A stretch of DNA of 64,000 bases, from assembly GCF_024171945.1 (NCBI RefSeq), contig NZ_JAMTCR010000006.1, positions 434,001 through 498,000 of the forward strand, written 5' to 3'. The notes under the pieces are model-generated. The model made no database searches and was not told the origin of the DNA. It saw only the letters and a list, made by a program, of their open reading frames with translations. This DNA is from Actinokineospora globicatena. GTDB lineage: Bacteria > Actinomycetota > Actinomycetes > Mycobacteriales > Pseudonocardiaceae. Position numbers and translations under genes: made by a program. Shown piece after piece: positions 52,478-61,971 of the stretch (its first letter is position 1; every line of letters starts with the position of its first letter).

Positions 52478-53458
52478 GTGAGCACCGCGCGACACCTGCC
52501 CGACCCGACCGAGGCGGCCAGCGCCTCGTCCCCGCGGTGGACCGGGGACGAGGTGGCCGTGCTCGCCGCCGTGCTCGCCGCCGCGCCATCGGTGCACAAC
52601 AGCCAGCCGTGGTCGCTGCGGCTGGCGGGCCGCACGGCGACGGTGTTCGAGCGGGCCGAGGTCAGCCTCCCCCAGCACGACCCGACGGGCCGAGACCGGC
52701 TGATCTCCTGCGGCGCCGCGGTCGCGAACCTGCGGTTGGCCGTGCGCGAGCTGGGCTGGACGGCGCCGTGGCGGCAGTTCCCCGACGCGGCCGCGCCCGG
52801 TGCCGTGGCCAGGGTCGAGGCGGGTGAGCGCTCGGCGCCCACCGAGACCGAGACCGCCGAGTACCGCGCGATCGCGCGCAGGCGCAGCCACCGCGGCCCG
52901 TTCGCCGACAAGCCGGTCGCACCCGCTCTGCTCCGGACCCTGCTGGACACCGCCGCCGATGTGCGGGTGCCCGGCGTGGTGGCGCACACGCTGGGCGGCG
53001 ACGACCACACCCACCTGGCCAGGGTGCTCTCCCACAGCGCGCTCGTCCTCCGCGACGACCGCGCCTACCAGCGCGAACTCGCCGCGTGGCGGGGAGCAGC
53101 GGGGATCGCGACGGGCGACGCGTCGTGGTCGCTGCCCTGGGCGGGGCTCGTCGACCGGGCGACGCCGGTGCCCGACGACGCCGTGCTGGCCGAGCGCCTG
53201 GCCGGGGAGTCCTACCTGCTGGTCGGCACCACCGGCGACGGGCGCGGCGACCACCTGCGCGCGGGGATGCTCACGCAGCGGCTCTGGCTCGCCGCGGTCG
53301 CCGCCGGGCTCGCCTGCTCGATCATGACGCAGCCGCTGCACGTGCCCGAGGCCCGCGCGGGTCTTATCGAGCGGCTGCGGCTGGCCGGCTACCCGCAGGT
53401 CCTGCTCCGGCTCGGCTACGCGGCGCGGCCGCCCCGCCCACCTCGCGCAGGCCGCTGA
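52478..53458 (+). CDS. Acg-family FMN nitroreductase-like protein (intact paralogue)
   Basis: 326 residues from GTG 52478 (GATCGGAGG upstream). SVHNSQPWSLRLAGRTATVF, GRDRLISCGAAVANLRLAVR, RRSHRGPFADKPVAPALL and the C-terminal CSIMTQPLHVPEARAGLIER with QVLLRLGYA match Acg-like two-lobed nitroreductases of mycobacteria. Full length for the family. It is the close paralogue of the deleted gene at 49009. It shares an operon with the universal stress protein. Confidence 0.88.
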   Translation: MSTARHLPDPTEAASASSPRWTGDEVAVLAAVLAAAPSVHNSQPWSLRLAGRTATVFERAEVSLPQHDPTGRDRLISCGAAVANLRLAVRELGWTAPWRQFPDAAAPGAVARVEAGERSAPTETETAEYRAIARRRSHRGPFADKPVAPALLRTLLDTAADVRVPGVVAHTLGGDDHTHLARVLSHSALVLRDDRAYQRELAAWRGAAGIATGDASWSLPWAGLVDRATPVPDDAVLAERLAGESYLLVGTTGDGRGDHLRAGMLTQRLWLAAVAAGLACSIMTQPLHVPEARAGLIERLRLAGYPQVLLRLGYAARPPRPPRAGR

Positions 53459-53498
53459 CCAGGGTCGTGCCCGCCGACGACTGATCCCGTGGCCGCGA

Positions 53499-53533
53499 CG
53501 GGCCCGGTGCGGTGGACCACCGCACCGGGCCCG
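53499..53533. terminator. Bidirectional terminator between convergent genes
   Basis: GGGCCCGGTGCGGTGG (53500-53515), a central A, and its complement (53517-53532): a 33-base near-perfect palindrome between the nitroreductase and CBS-BON genes. Confidence 0.8.
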
Positions 53534-53558
53534 AGGCGTCATCGGCGGGCGTCGTCGG

Positions 53559-54260
53559 TCAGCGGGGTTCGTGGGTGATGTCGACGACCATCGCCTCGGG
53601 GATCGTCACGCCGGTGTCGTCCCACTGGTAGGTCAGCTGGTTGCGCAGGTCGACCACACCGTCGACGGACCGCGTGAGCGAGTCGATGACGGCCACCCAG
53701 CTGCGCCGCTCGACCTGGCCGTCGAGGTGGACCAACCCGGCGTCCACCCGGATCGCCACGCCCGCGGGGGACAGGCCCATCGCGCGCAGGAACACCTCCG
53801 CCGCGATCTCCTCGGCGATGGCGTCGTCGGGCCGCAGGAACACCCGCAGCAGGTCGCCCTGGTCCACGACGCCCACGAGCACCCCGTCGGCGTCGACCAC
53901 GGGCAGCCGCCGGACGCGGTGGTCGGCCATCAGCCGCGCGGCGTGCGGGACCGTCGCGTCCCTGGGCACGGTGACCGCGGGCGAGGTCATCAGCTCGCCC
54001 GCGGTGGTGCCCCTGGACTTGACCCGCTCGGCGTGCCGGTGCAGCAGGGCCAGGGCGGCCCGGGGCCGTTCCCGCACGCTCTCCTTGGCGATCAGGTCGC
54101 TCTCGGACACCACGCCGAGCACATGGCCGTCCGCGTCGACGACCGGCAGCGCGCCGACCCCGCGCTCGGTCATCAGCCGGACCAGGTCGACGAACCCGGT
54201 CTCGGGTGTCGCCGCGGCCGGGTCGGTGACCATCACGTTCTCGATCTGCCTGGTGCGCAT
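53559..54260 (-). CDS. CBS-BON domain protein
   Basis: 233 residues from ATG 54260 with GGAGG upstream. Two CBS modules ([80 protein letters not shown]) are followed by a BON domain ([40 protein letters not shown]). Such proteins bind adenine nucleotides and are frequent in dormancy islands. It diverges from the phosphoketolase gene, with a DosR-like box in the shared gap. Confidence 0.9.
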   Translation of the reverse strand: MRTRQIENVMVTDPAAATPETGFVDLVRLMTERGVGALPVVDADGHVLGVVSESDLIAKESVRERPRAALALLHRHAERVKSRGTTAGELMTSPAVTVPRDATVPHAARLMADHRVRRLPVVDADGVLVGVVDQGDLLRVFLRPDDAIAEEIAAEVFLRAMGLSPAGVAIRVDAGLVHLDGQVERRSWVAVIDSLTRSVDGVVDLRNQLTYQWDDTGVTIPEAMVVDITHEPR

Positions 54261-54367
54261 GGGTTCCTCCACCTCACGTCCCCCGGGGCACCGAGTGAAC
54301 GCCGGGGCCGGGGGCGCGGGGAACCGGCGGAGGGCACCGGGTCGACAGCGAAAGTCCCGGCTCTGGC

Positions 54368-54410
54368 GGGACCTCGGCCATCGGCGGCCACCCGGCGGGG
54401 GCCCTAGCGT
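54368..54410 (+). promoter_or_regulatory. DosR-like half-palindrome and -10-like element before phosphoketolase
   Basis: GGGACCTCGGCCAT (54368-54381) keeps the left half of the DosR box. TAGCGT at 54405-54410 starts 37 bases after the box, the same spacing as before the CBS gene at 49789. Confidence 0.55.
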
Positions 54411-54450
54411 TGTCCCCGACCGCGTCTTGGTGCTCGCGAAGGAGACCCTG

Positions 54451-56793
54451 GTGACCGACTTGGCCGTTGTCGACGCCTACTGGCGGGCCGCGAACTACCT
54501 GTCGGTCGGGCAGATCTACTTGCTCGACAACCCCCTGCTGGCGGAGCCGCTCGCCGTCGGGCACGTCAAGCCCCGCCTGCTCGGGCACTGGGGCACCACG
54601 CCCGGCCTGAACTTCCTGCAGGCACACCTCAACCGGGTGATCCGAGACCGGTCCACCCCGGTGCTGTTCGTCACCGGTCCCGGGCACGGTGGCCCGGCGC
54701 TGCTGGCAAACACCTGGTTGGAGGGCAGCTACAGCGAGGTCGACCCCGCGGTCGCCCAGAACCTGGACGGCATGCGCGCGCTGTTCCGGCAGTTCTCCTT
54801 CCCCGGCGGCGTGCCGAGCCATGCGGCGCCGCAGGTGCCCGGCTCGATCCACGAGGGCGGTGAGCTGGGCTACTCGCTCGCGCACGCCTACGGAGCCGCG
54901 TTCGACAACCCGGACCTGGTGGTGGCGTGCGTGATCGGCGACGGCGAGGCCGAGACGGGCCCGCTGGCGGCGAGTTGGCACGCCAACAAGTTCCTCGACC
55001 CGGTGCACGACGGCGCCGTGCTGCCCATCCTGCACCTCAACGGCTACAAGATCGCCAACCCCACGCTGCTCGCCCGGATCCCGCACGACGAGCTCGACGC
55101 CCTGCTGCGCGGCTACGGTCACGCACCGCACTACGTCGAGGGCGACGACCCGGCCGCCATGCACGCCAGGATGGCCGAGGTGCTCGACGAGGTGTTCGAC
55201 GAGATCGCCCGGATCCAGCAGGCCGCCCGCCGAGGCGCCCGCGCGGGCAGGCCGCGCTGGCCCGTGCTCGTGCTGCGCAGCCCCAAGGGCTGGACCGGAC
55301 CGTCCGAAGTGGACGGCAAGCCGGTCGTGGGCACCTGGCGTGCCCACCAGGTACCCCTCGCGGGTGTGCGGGAGAACCCGCGACACCTGGGCCTGCTGGA
55401 GTCGTGGTTGCGGTCCTACCGGCCGGACGAGCTGTTCGACGGTGCGGGCAGGCCACGTCCCGAGGTGGTTTCCCTGGTTCCTGACGGACCGCTGCGCATG
55501 GGCGCCACCCCGTACGCCAACGGTGGCCTGCTGCTGCGCGACCTGCGCCTGCCCGGTGTCCGCCCGCACGCCGTCGAGGTGGCGGCACCGGGCGCCTCGA
55601 CCGCCGAGCCGACCCGGGTGTTCGGTCGGATGCTGCGCGAGGTGATGGTGCTCAACGCGAGCGCCCGGGACTTCCGGCTGTTCGGCCCGGACGAGGTCGC
55701 CTCGAACCGGCTGGACGCGGTGTACGAGGTCACCGGCAAGCAGTGGCAAGCCGAGGTGCTGCCGGTGGACGAACACCTCGTGCCCGACGGGCGCGTGGTC
55801 GAGGTCCTGTCCGAGCACCTCTGCCAGGGGCTGCTGGAGGGCTACCTGCTGACCGGGCGACACGGTGTGTTCACCTGCTACGAGGCGTTCACCCACATCG
55901 TGGACTCGATGGTCAACCAGCACGTGAAGTGGCTCAAGACCCACCGCGCGCTGCCCTGGCGCAGGCCGGTGGCGTCCTTGACCTACCTGCTCAGCTCGCA
56001 CGTGTGGCGCCAGGACCACAACGGGTTCTCCCACCAGGACCCCGGGTTCATCGACCACGTCATGAACAAGGATCCCGAGGTGGTGCGGGTTTACCTGCCA
56101 CCGGACGCCAACACGCTGCTCGTGGTGGGCGACGAGTGCTTGCGCGGCCGCGACAAGGTCAACGTGATCGTCGCGGGCAAGAACGAGAGCCCCGACTGGC
56201 TGTCCGTCGAGGACGCCGTCGTGCACTGCGCGCGGGGTGCGGGGATCTGGGAGTGGGCGGGCACCGAGGACGGGGTCGCCGAGCCGGACGTGGTGCTCGC
56301 CTGCGCCGGGGACGCCCCGACCCTGGAGGTGCTCGCCGCGGCGTCCCTGCTGCGCGAGCACCTGCCCGAACTGCGGGTCCGGGTCGTCAACGTGGTCGAC
56401 TTGATGCGCCTGCTGCCCGACACCGAACACCCGCACGGCATGGCCGACGCCGAGTTCGACTCGTTGTTCACCCGGGACCGGCCAGTGGTCTTCGCCTACC
56501 ACGGCTACCCGTGGCTGATCCACCGGCTGACCTACCGGCGGGCCAACCACCACAACCTGCACGTGCGCGGGTACAAGGAGCGCGGCACCACGACGACGCC
56601 GTTCGACATGCTGGTGCTCAACGACCTCGACCGCTACCGGCTGGTCATCGACGTCATCGACCGCGTGCCGGGTCTCGGGTCCCGGGCGGCCCGGGTGCGC
56701 CAGGCCATGGTCGACCAACGCCACCGGCACCACGACTGGATCCGCGCCACCGGTGAGGACCTGCCCGAGGTGCGCGAGTGGACATGGGCCTGA
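54451..56793 (+). CDS. xfp: Phosphoketolase (D-xylulose 5-phosphate/fructose 6-phosphate type)
   Basis: 780 residues from GTG 54451, preceded by GAAGGAG. This thiamine-diphosphate enzyme splits xylulose 5-phosphate (and usually fructose 6-phosphate) with phosphate to acetyl phosphate. Family marks are [84 protein letters not shown], and [20 protein letters not shown] in the second half. Length is normal. The end overlaps the acetate kinase start as TGATG, so the two enzymes are made together. Confidence 0.95.
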   Translation: MTDLAVVDAYWRAANYLSVGQIYLLDNPLLAEPLAVGHVKPRLLGHWGTTPGLNFLQAHLNRVIRDRSTPVLFVTGPGHGGPALLANTWLEGSYSEVDPAVAQNLDGMRALFRQFSFPGGVPSHAAPQVPGSIHEGGELGYSLAHAYGAAFDNPDLVVACVIGDGEAETGPLAASWHANKFLDPVHDGAVLPILHLNGYKIANPTLLARIPHDELDALLRGYGHAPHYVEGDDPAAMHARMAEVLDEVFDEIARIQQAARRGARAGRPRWPVLVLRSPKGWTGPSEVDGKPVVGTWRAHQVPLAGVRENPRHLGLLESWLRSYRPDELFDGAGRPRPEVVSLVPDGPLRMGATPYANGGLLLRDLRLPGVRPHAVEVAAPGASTAEPTRVFGRMLREVMVLNASARDFRLFGPDEVASNRLDAVYEVTGKQWQAEVLPVDEHLVPDGRVVEVLSEHLCQGLLEGYLLTGRHGVFTCYEAFTHIVDSMVNQHVKWLKTHRALPWRRPVASLTYLLSSHVWRQDHNGFSHQDPGFIDHVMNKDPEVVRVYLPPDANTLLVVGDECLRGRDKVNVIVAGKNESPDWLSVEDAVVHCARGAGIWEWAGTEDGVAEPDVVLACAGDAPTLEVLAAASLLREHLPELRVRVVNVVDLMRLLPDTEHPHGMADAEFDSLFTRDRPVVFAYHGYPWLIHRLTYRRANHHNLHVRGYKERGTTTTPFDMLVLNDLDRYRLVIDVIDRVPGLGSRAARVRQAMVDQRHRHHDWIRATGEDLPEVREWTWA

Positions 56794-57863
56794 TGCGGGT
56801 CCTGGTAGTCAACGCGGGGTCCTCCAGCCTGAAGCTGCGCGTGCTCGACGACGACGACACGGTGGTCGCCGAGCACGACGAGCAGCGGTGGGACGGTGGC
56901 ACCGGTGTGCTCACCGAGTTCCTCGGCACCGCGCCCGCCGTCGACGCGGTCGGCCACCGGGTCGTGCACGGCGGCTCGGTCTACACCGGACCGGTGGTGG
57001 TCGACGACGGCGTCCGCGCGGGCATCGAGGCGCTCGGCGACCTCGCGCCGCTGCACCAACCCCGGGCCGTCGCCGGGATCGACGCGGTGTCGGCGCTGCT
57101 GCCCGGCGTCGCCCAGGTCGCCTGCTTCGACACCGCCTTCCACGCGGACCTGCCCGACGCGGCGTCGACCTACGCCCTGCCCGAGGCGTGGCGCGAGCGC
57201 TGGGGCCTGCGCCGGTACGGCTTCCACGGCCTGTCGCACGCCTACGCCGCCCGCCGGGCGACCGCGCTGGCCGGGCTCGCTCCCGACCTGGCCAGGGTCG
57301 TGACCTGCCACCTCGGGGCCGGGGCGTCGCTCGCGGCGATCCTCGGCGGTCGGTCGGTGGACACCACGATGGGGTTCACCCCGCTGGCGGGGCTGGTGAT
57401 GGCCACCCGCAGCGGCGATGTCGACCCCGGCCTGCTGCTGTGGTTGCTGCGCGAACTCCCCCCGGACCACCTCGCCGACGGCCTGGAGCACCACTCCGGG
57501 CTCGCCGGGCTCAGCGGCCACGCCGACCTCCGCGACGTCCGCACCGCCGCCGACGACCGGTCCGCGCTCGCGCTGCGCGTCTACCTGCACCGGCTACGCC
57601 AGTCCATCGCGGGCATGGCGGCCGCCATGGGGGGCACCGACCTGCTCGTGTTCACCGGTGGCATCGGCGAACACGACTGCGCGCTGCGCGCGGACACCGC
57701 CGAGGGACTGGCTTTCCTCGGCATCGCGGTCGACCCGCGCCGCAACAGCGCGACCACCGCCGACGCCCGCGTCAGCCCCGACGGTGCCCCCGTCGGCGTG
57801 TGGGTGGTCACGGCGCGGGAGGACAAGGAGATCGCGGCCCAGACCCGCGCCGTGCTCGGCTGA
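56793..57863 (+). CDS. ackA: Acetate kinase
   Basis: 356 residues from ATG 56793, which gives the family start [21 protein letters not shown] 56778 and ATG 56784 are earlier options. It converts acetyl phosphate and ADP to acetate and ATP. Further marks: HRVVHGG, CFDTAFHADLPDAA, GFHGLSHAYAARR, CHLGAGASLAAI, DTTMGFTPLAGLVMATRSGD, FTGGIGEHD and the end TAREDKEIAAQTRAVLG. About 40 residues shorter than most acetate kinases, with no missing motif. Translationally coupled to phosphoketolase, it completes a bifid-shunt ATP-yielding step. Confidence 0.95.
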   Translation: MRVLVVNAGSSSLKLRVLDDDDTVVAEHDEQRWDGGTGVLTEFLGTAPAVDAVGHRVVHGGSVYTGPVVVDDGVRAGIEALGDLAPLHQPRAVAGIDAVSALLPGVAQVACFDTAFHADLPDAASTYALPEAWRERWGLRRYGFHGLSHAYAARRATALAGLAPDLARVVTCHLGAGASLAAILGGRSVDTTMGFTPLAGLVMATRSGDVDPGLLLWLLRELPPDHLADGLEHHSGLAGLSGHADLRDVRTAADDRSALALRVYLHRLRQSIAGMAAAMGGTDLLVFTGGIGEHDCALRADTAEGLAFLGIAVDPRRNSATTADARVSPDGAPVGVWVVTAREDKEIAAQTRAVLG

Positions 57864-57900
57864 CCCGCCCACCCCGCGGTGCCCCCATCGCGCTGGGACC

Positions 57901-57928
57901 CAGCCCGGCGGCGCCCACCACCGGGCTG
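57901..57928 (+). terminator. Hairpin after ackA
   Basis: CAGCCCGG (57901-57908) pairs with CCGGGCTG (57921-57928). A GGGACC sequence overlaps its left side at 57896. Confidence 0.6.
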
Positions 57929-58082
57929 GTGGGCCGGACCCGCCCGCGGTCCGGCCGTGCCGGGAGCCCCGGGGCCCGCCACGGCCCCGGGTGCCGATGG
58001 ACCCGGCCGAGTCGGTTCCTAGGGCCGTGGGCGGGGGTGCGCGCGGCGGGCAGGCTCGGGGCAGGCGGATGGAGGAGGGGCG

Positions 58083-58541
58083 ATGGCCGGATCGGCGACC
58101 ACGCGGCGCGCGGTGGAGCGGGACGTGCCGCGGCGACGCGGGACCACGCGGATGACCGTGCTCGCGGCGATGGCGGGTGTGATGGCGCTGGTGGCGTTCG
58201 GGGGCGCTCTCGGGCTCCTGCTCGGCGCGATCGACTTCGGGGAGGTCGTCGACCAGCGGCTGCCGTTGGGCAGCAAGCCGTTGGCGGGTGTGGCGCTCGC
58301 GGTGGTCGTCGGGGTGCCGATGGTGGTGGCGGCGGTCTCGGTGCGGCGGGGGTCGGCGCTCTCGCGGCTCATCGCCCCGGCGGCCGCGTTGGCGCTGTAC
58401 GGCTGGGTCGTGATCGAGGTGGCGGTCACCCGCGACGCCCAGTGGCGGCAGTTGGTGTGCGCGGTGTACGCGGCGGTGCTGCTCTGGCTCGCCCTGCGCC
58501 GGGACAGCGACGACGGGGAGCGGCGACGTGGGCAGCGTTGA
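58083..58541 (+). CDS. Small integral membrane protein
   Basis: 152 residues after GGAGGAGGG. Four hydrophobic segments (MTVLAAMAGVMALVAFGGAL, PLAGVALAVVVGVPMVVAAV, LSRLIAPAAALALYGWVVIE, LVCAVYAAVLLWLALR) and basic ends. No family is recognised. Its stop overlaps the start of the following universal stress protein gene by 14 bases, so it is coexpressed with it. Confidence 0.75.
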   Translation: MAGSATTRRAVERDVPRRRGTTRMTVLAAMAGVMALVAFGGALGLLLGAIDFGEVVDQRLPLGSKPLAGVALAVVVGVPMVVAAVSVRRGSALSRLIAPAAALALYGWVVIEVAVTRDAQWRQLVCAVYAAVLLWLALRRDSDDGERRRGQR

Positions 58542-59328
58542 GAGCGGGCGGATCGTGGTCGGGGTGGACGGGTCGGCGCACGCCGCCGCGGCGCTGGCGT
58601 GGGCCGTGTCGACGGCGAGCCGCGGCGGTGCCGTCGTCGAGCCGGTCGCGGTGTGGCGCAGCGGCCCGCCGTGGCCCTGGCGCCGCACCACCGAGGCCCA
58701 GGTCGAGGCCGCCGCCGCGGTCGACCCCGCGGTGGTCGTGCGCTACAGCGAACGCACCGGCTCGGCCGGTCCCGCCCTGGTGCGCGCCGCCGAGCACGCC
58801 GACCTGCTGGTGCTCGGCCGCCACACCGGGGACCCGGGCTCCGCGGGCGCCGTGGTGCACCACTGCGCCCGGTACGCGACCTGCCCGGTAGTGGTGGTGG
58901 GGGAGGTCGTGCCACCACCGGTCGGACCACTGGTCGTCGGCGTCGACGGCTCACCGCTGAGCCTGGCCGCGCTCGACTGGGCGCTCGCGGAGGCCGACCG
59001 CCGCGGCACCGAGCTGCACGTCGTCACCACCCGCCCGGCGGGGCAGGACACCGCCGACCTGACCGACGCCGTCGCCGAGCGGTGCGCCGAGCACCCCGAG
59101 GTACCGGTGCGCCGTGAACGGCACACCGGTAGCCCCGGGGTCGACCTCGTGTCCGCCGCGCGGACCGCCGACCTCCTCGTGGTCGGCAGCCACGGGGCGG
59201 GCGGACTCCTGTCCGCGCTGCTGGGCTCGGTGAGCGACCACTGCCTGCGCAACGCCTCCTGCCCGGTAGCGGTCATCCCGGCCGCCATGGCCGACGGGGG
59301 CGCACCGCGGCGGCTGCCGACGCTCTAG
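58528..59328 (+). CDS. Tandem universal stress protein, second copy
   Basis: 266 residues from GTG 58528 (GGGGAG upstream), overlapping the membrane-protein gene. Two USP domains: RIVVGVDGSAHAAAALAWAV and PLVVGVDGSPLSLAALDWAL. Only the second has a full ATP motif (LVVGSHGAGGLLSALLGSVS); in the first the motif is degenerate (LVLGRHTGDPGSAGAVVHHC), so ATP binding in the N-terminal half is doubtful. Confidence 0.88.
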   Translation: MGSVESGRIVVGVDGSAHAAAALAWAVSTASRGGAVVEPVAVWRSGPPWPWRRTTEAQVEAAAAVDPAVVVRYSERTGSAGPALVRAAEHADLLVLGRHTGDPGSAGAVVHHCARYATCPVVVVGEVVPPPVGPLVVGVDGSPLSLAALDWALAEADRRGTELHVVTTRPAGQDTADLTDAVAERCAEHPEVPVRRERHTGSPGVDLVSAARTADLLVVGSHGAGGLLSALLGSVSDHCLRNASCPVAVIPAAMADGGAPRRLPTL

Positions 59329-59483
59329 CGCCGGACCGCAAGCAGTCGATCAGGTCGTGGGGATGCCCTGCCGGACGCGGTGTCCACGGTGTTGCCGCGG
59401 CCGTCCGCGTAGATCGTTCGGGCCTCGCGGGATCGGAGGAGGCATGGCAACCTGGTTGCCGCACGACCCGTCGGAGGTGCACC

Positions 59484-59924
59484 GTGGAGTCAGATGTTCC
59501 CGATCCCGTACCGGTGGTCGACTTGATCGCGCGGCCTGGTCGACCTTCTCGGGCTCGTGAGAGCCACCTCCTCCGTGCCGAGGTCGCGGAGGCGTGGCCG
59601 GTTGTCTGGAACCACGAGGCGGTCGCCTGGGCCAACGGCGTGCGGAGCGGGGAACAGCCTTCGTACGGCACCTGGGGAGCTCCGCCCGGGCCAACCGAGT
59701 ACGAGGCCGAAGATGTGCAGCGGGTCGCCGACGCGATCGCCGGTGGCACTGCCGTCCTCGAACCGCGGTGGCGCAGGGACACCGAAGAAGGCCGCGAGGC
59801 GCAGCGCCGGCACCACGAGCATTGGCGGCGCAAGGCGGTGCGCGCACGCTGGATGGTGGGCGCGTTCGTGCTGCTCATGCTGGGCGGCATCGGGGTGCTG
59901 TGGTACGTGTCGGCCCGTTCCTAG
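59484..59924 (+). CDS. Hypothetical tail-anchored membrane protein
   Basis: 146 residues from GTG 59484 with GGAGG upstream. The body is soluble, acidic then basic (RRDTEEGREAQRRHHEHWRR), and a single C-terminal segment (WMVGAFVLLMLGGIGVLWYV) should anchor it with the body in the cytoplasm. No family is recognised. It converges on the small PLDc_N-like gene. Confidence 0.7.
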   Translation: MESDVPDPVPVVDLIARPGRPSRARESHLLRAEVAEAWPVVWNHEAVAWANGVRSGEQPSYGTWGAPPGPTEYEAEDVQRVADAIAGGTAVLEPRWRRDTEEGREAQRRHHEHWRRKAVRARWMVGAFVLLMLGGIGVLWYVSARS

Positions 59925-59979
59925 CCCGCGGCCGACCACGCCGGTTGACCCACACGCCGGTTGACCCAGCGGATGTTCT

Positions 59980-59997
59980 GGGGCAGGCGCCTGCCCC
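59980..59997. terminator. Self-complementary GC hairpin between convergent genes
   Basis: GGGGCAGGCGCCTGCCCC, a perfect 18-base palindrome. Two direct copies of CACGCCGGTTGACCC lie just before it (about 59938-59967). Confidence 0.55.
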
Positions 59998-60001
59998 GCC
60001 C

Positions 60002-60280
60002 TCAGCCCGCCGCGGGATGCCCGCCGTCGCGCGTGTCGGCGGCGCTGTGCCAGTCGCGAGCCCGATCAGGGCGCGTGCGACCCCACCGCCAGTAGGCGAT
60101 CGGCCCGGCGAAGTTGACCGCGATCGCCGCCGCCCAGCACGACTTGCGGCCGCGCACCCGGTCCGGCGGCAGGCGGGCGAGGTCGGTCCACGCCCACGCG
60201 GCGAGCGCGAGCTGGACGGCCCCCGCGGCGACGACGGCCGTGCGCCTGCCGCGGCTGAGGTCTGACCACGTGCGACTCAT
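60002..60280 (-). CDS. Small PLDc_N-like two-segment membrane protein
   Basis: 92 residues from ATG 60280 (GGAAGGAGA upstream). RRTAVVAAGAVQLALAAWAW, TDLARLPPDRVRGRKSCWAA and AIAVNFAGPIAYWRWGR match the two-helix PLDc_N segment often found alone in actinomycetes, in which a proline/arginine loop joins two membrane helices. It has no catalytic domain. It follows the SulP gene by 20 bases. Confidence 0.75.
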   Translation of the reverse strand: MSRTWSDLSRGRRTAVVAAGAVQLALAAWAWTDLARLPPDRVRGRKSCWAAAIAVNFAGPIAYWRWGRTRPDRARDWHSAADTRDGGHPAAG

Positions 60281-60300
60281 GGTGTCTCCTTCCCCCGGTG

Positions 60301-61971
60301 TCACCGGGATCTCGTGAAGGCGCGGACGGCGGTGGGCAGGGTGGTGAACACGTGGTCCTCGCCGATCCGCTCGAGGAACCCGGCCCGGGTGAGGTCCGCG
60401 CGCAGCTCCTGCTTCACCCGCGCGAGCGCCAGGACCACGCCGCGGTCGGCCAGTTCGGCGCGCAGGTCCTCCAGCGCGTCCACCGCCGTCAGGTCGACGT
60501 CGACGATGGCCTCGGCGTTGAGCAGCAGCCAGCGGGCACGGGTCGGCGCGGTCGCCACGGCGGCCAGCGCGCGGTGGCGGAAGTCCTCGGCGTTGGCGAA
60601 GAACAGCGGCGCGTCGTACCGGTAGACGACCAGGCCGGGCACCTGCGCGGCGCCGGGGTAGTCGTCGACGTCGTGCATGCCCGCGACGCCGTCGACGTAG
60701 CCCAGCACGCCGTCGTGCGGGCGGGCGACTCGGCGCAGCAACTCCACCAGGGACATCGCCACGGCCGCCAACACCCCGTCGAGCACGCCGAGGACGAGGA
60801 CGGCGACCACGGTCGTCGCCGCGATGAGCGCCTCGCTGCGCCGGAACCGGGCCAGCCTGGCGAACCCGGGCACGTCCACCAACCTGGCGGCGGCGTAGAT
60901 GACGAGTGCGCCCAGTGCCGCCACCGGGAACGACGCGAGCAGGGGACGACCGACCAGCAGGATCGCCACCACCGCCGCCACGGCGACCAGCGAGTGCGCC
61001 TGGGTGCGGCTGCCCACGGCGGCACCGAGCGCGGTCCGGCTCGCGCTGCTGCTGACCGGGAAACCGTGCAGCAGGCCCGCCGCGGCGTTGGCGGCGCCCA
61101 GCGCCAGCAGTTCGGCGTTGGCGTCGACGCGGTGCCCCGCCCGGGAGGCGAACGACCGCGCGGTCAGGACGTTGTCGGCGTACCCGACCACGGCCACACC
61201 GACCGCGGGCAGCAGCAACGCGCCGAGGTCGGTCGCCGACACCGCGGGCACACCGGGCAGCACGACACCCGCCGGGAGCGAGCCGACGACGCGGACCCCG
61301 GTGTCCGACAGGGAGAACAGGGCGGTCGCCGCGGTGGCCAGCAGGACACCCACGAGCGGCACGGGCAGCCGCGGCCACCGCCGCCCCGCCAGCACCAGGA
61401 CGGCCAAGACCGCGGCGGAGAGCACCACCGTCGGCGGGTGGGCGTGCGGCAGCGCCCGCGCGAAGGAGACCAGCTGGGTCAGTGCGGAGGTGTTGTCGAG
61501 GTCGGCACCGATGACCTTCCCCAGCTGCCCGAGCACCATCAGCGCCGCGATCCCGGCCATGTACCCGACCAGCACCGGCCGCGACAGCAGGTCCGCGAGG
61601 AAGCCGAGCCCGGCAACCCGGCCCGCCAGGCACAGACCCGCGACCAGCAGCGCGAGTGCCGAGGCGAGCGCTCCGCAGCGCAGCGGGTCACCCCCGGCGA
61701 GCGGGGCCACCGCGACCGCGGTCATCAACGCCGTCGAGGATTCCGGACCCACCGAGAGCTGCCGCGAGGTGCCGAGGACCGCGTACACGGCCAGCGCGCC
61801 CACCGCCGCCCACAGACCGGCGACCGGCGCGACACCCGCGATCGCGGCGTAGGCCATCACCTGGGGGACCAGGTAGGCGGCGACCGTCACACCCGCGACC
61901 GCGTCCCCGCGCAACCAGGACCGGCGGTACTCCCGCACCCAGGCGAGCGGCACCGGGGCTCGGCGACTCAC
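60301..61971 (-). CDS. SulP-family anion transporter with STAS domain
   Basis: 556 residues from GTG 61971. The N-terminal signature DAVAGVTVAAYLVPQVMAYA and the membrane core of at least ten helices (e.g. PVLVGYMAGIAALMVLGQLG, LLGLPAG-type loops, GFPVSSSASRTALGAAVGSR) identify a SulP permease for sulfate, bicarbonate or related anions. The C-terminal STAS domain covers about 440-550 (APLFFANAEDFRHRALAAVA, LLLNAEAIVDVDLTAVDALE). Start and stop of the ABC permease overlap as GTGA. The open frame upstream to 62850 is shadow. Substrate cannot be read. Confidence 0.9.
   Translation of the reverse strand: MSRRAPVPLAWVREYRRSWLRGDAVAGVTVAAYLVPQVMAYAAIAGVAPVAGLWAAVGALAVYAVLGTSRQLSVGPESSTALMTAVAVAPLAGGDPLRCGALASALALLVAGLCLAGRVAGLGFLADLLSRPVLVGYMAGIAALMVLGQLGKVIGADLDNTSALTQLVSFARALPHAHPPTVVLSAAVLAVLVLAGRRWPRLPVPLVGVLLATAATALFSLSDTGVRVVGSLPAGVVLPGVPAVSATDLGALLLPAVGVAVVGYADNVLTARSFASRAGHRVDANAELLALGAANAAAGLLHGFPVSSSASRTALGAAVGSRTQAHSLVAVAAVVAILLVGRPLLASFPVAALGALVIYAAARLVDVPGFARLARFRRSEALIAATTVVAVLVLGVLDGVLAAVAMSLVELLRRVARPHDGVLGYVDGVAGMHDVDDYPGAAQVPGLVVYRYDAPLFFANAEDFRHRALAAVATAPTRARWLLLNAEAIVDVDLTAVDALEDLRAELADRGVVLALARVKQELRADLTRAGFLERIGEDHVFTTLPTAVRAFTRSR

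Noticed and set aside
54274-56733. 819-codon minus-strand frame over phosphoketolase
   Set aside because: Antisense shadow; the plus strand has all phosphoketolase motifs.
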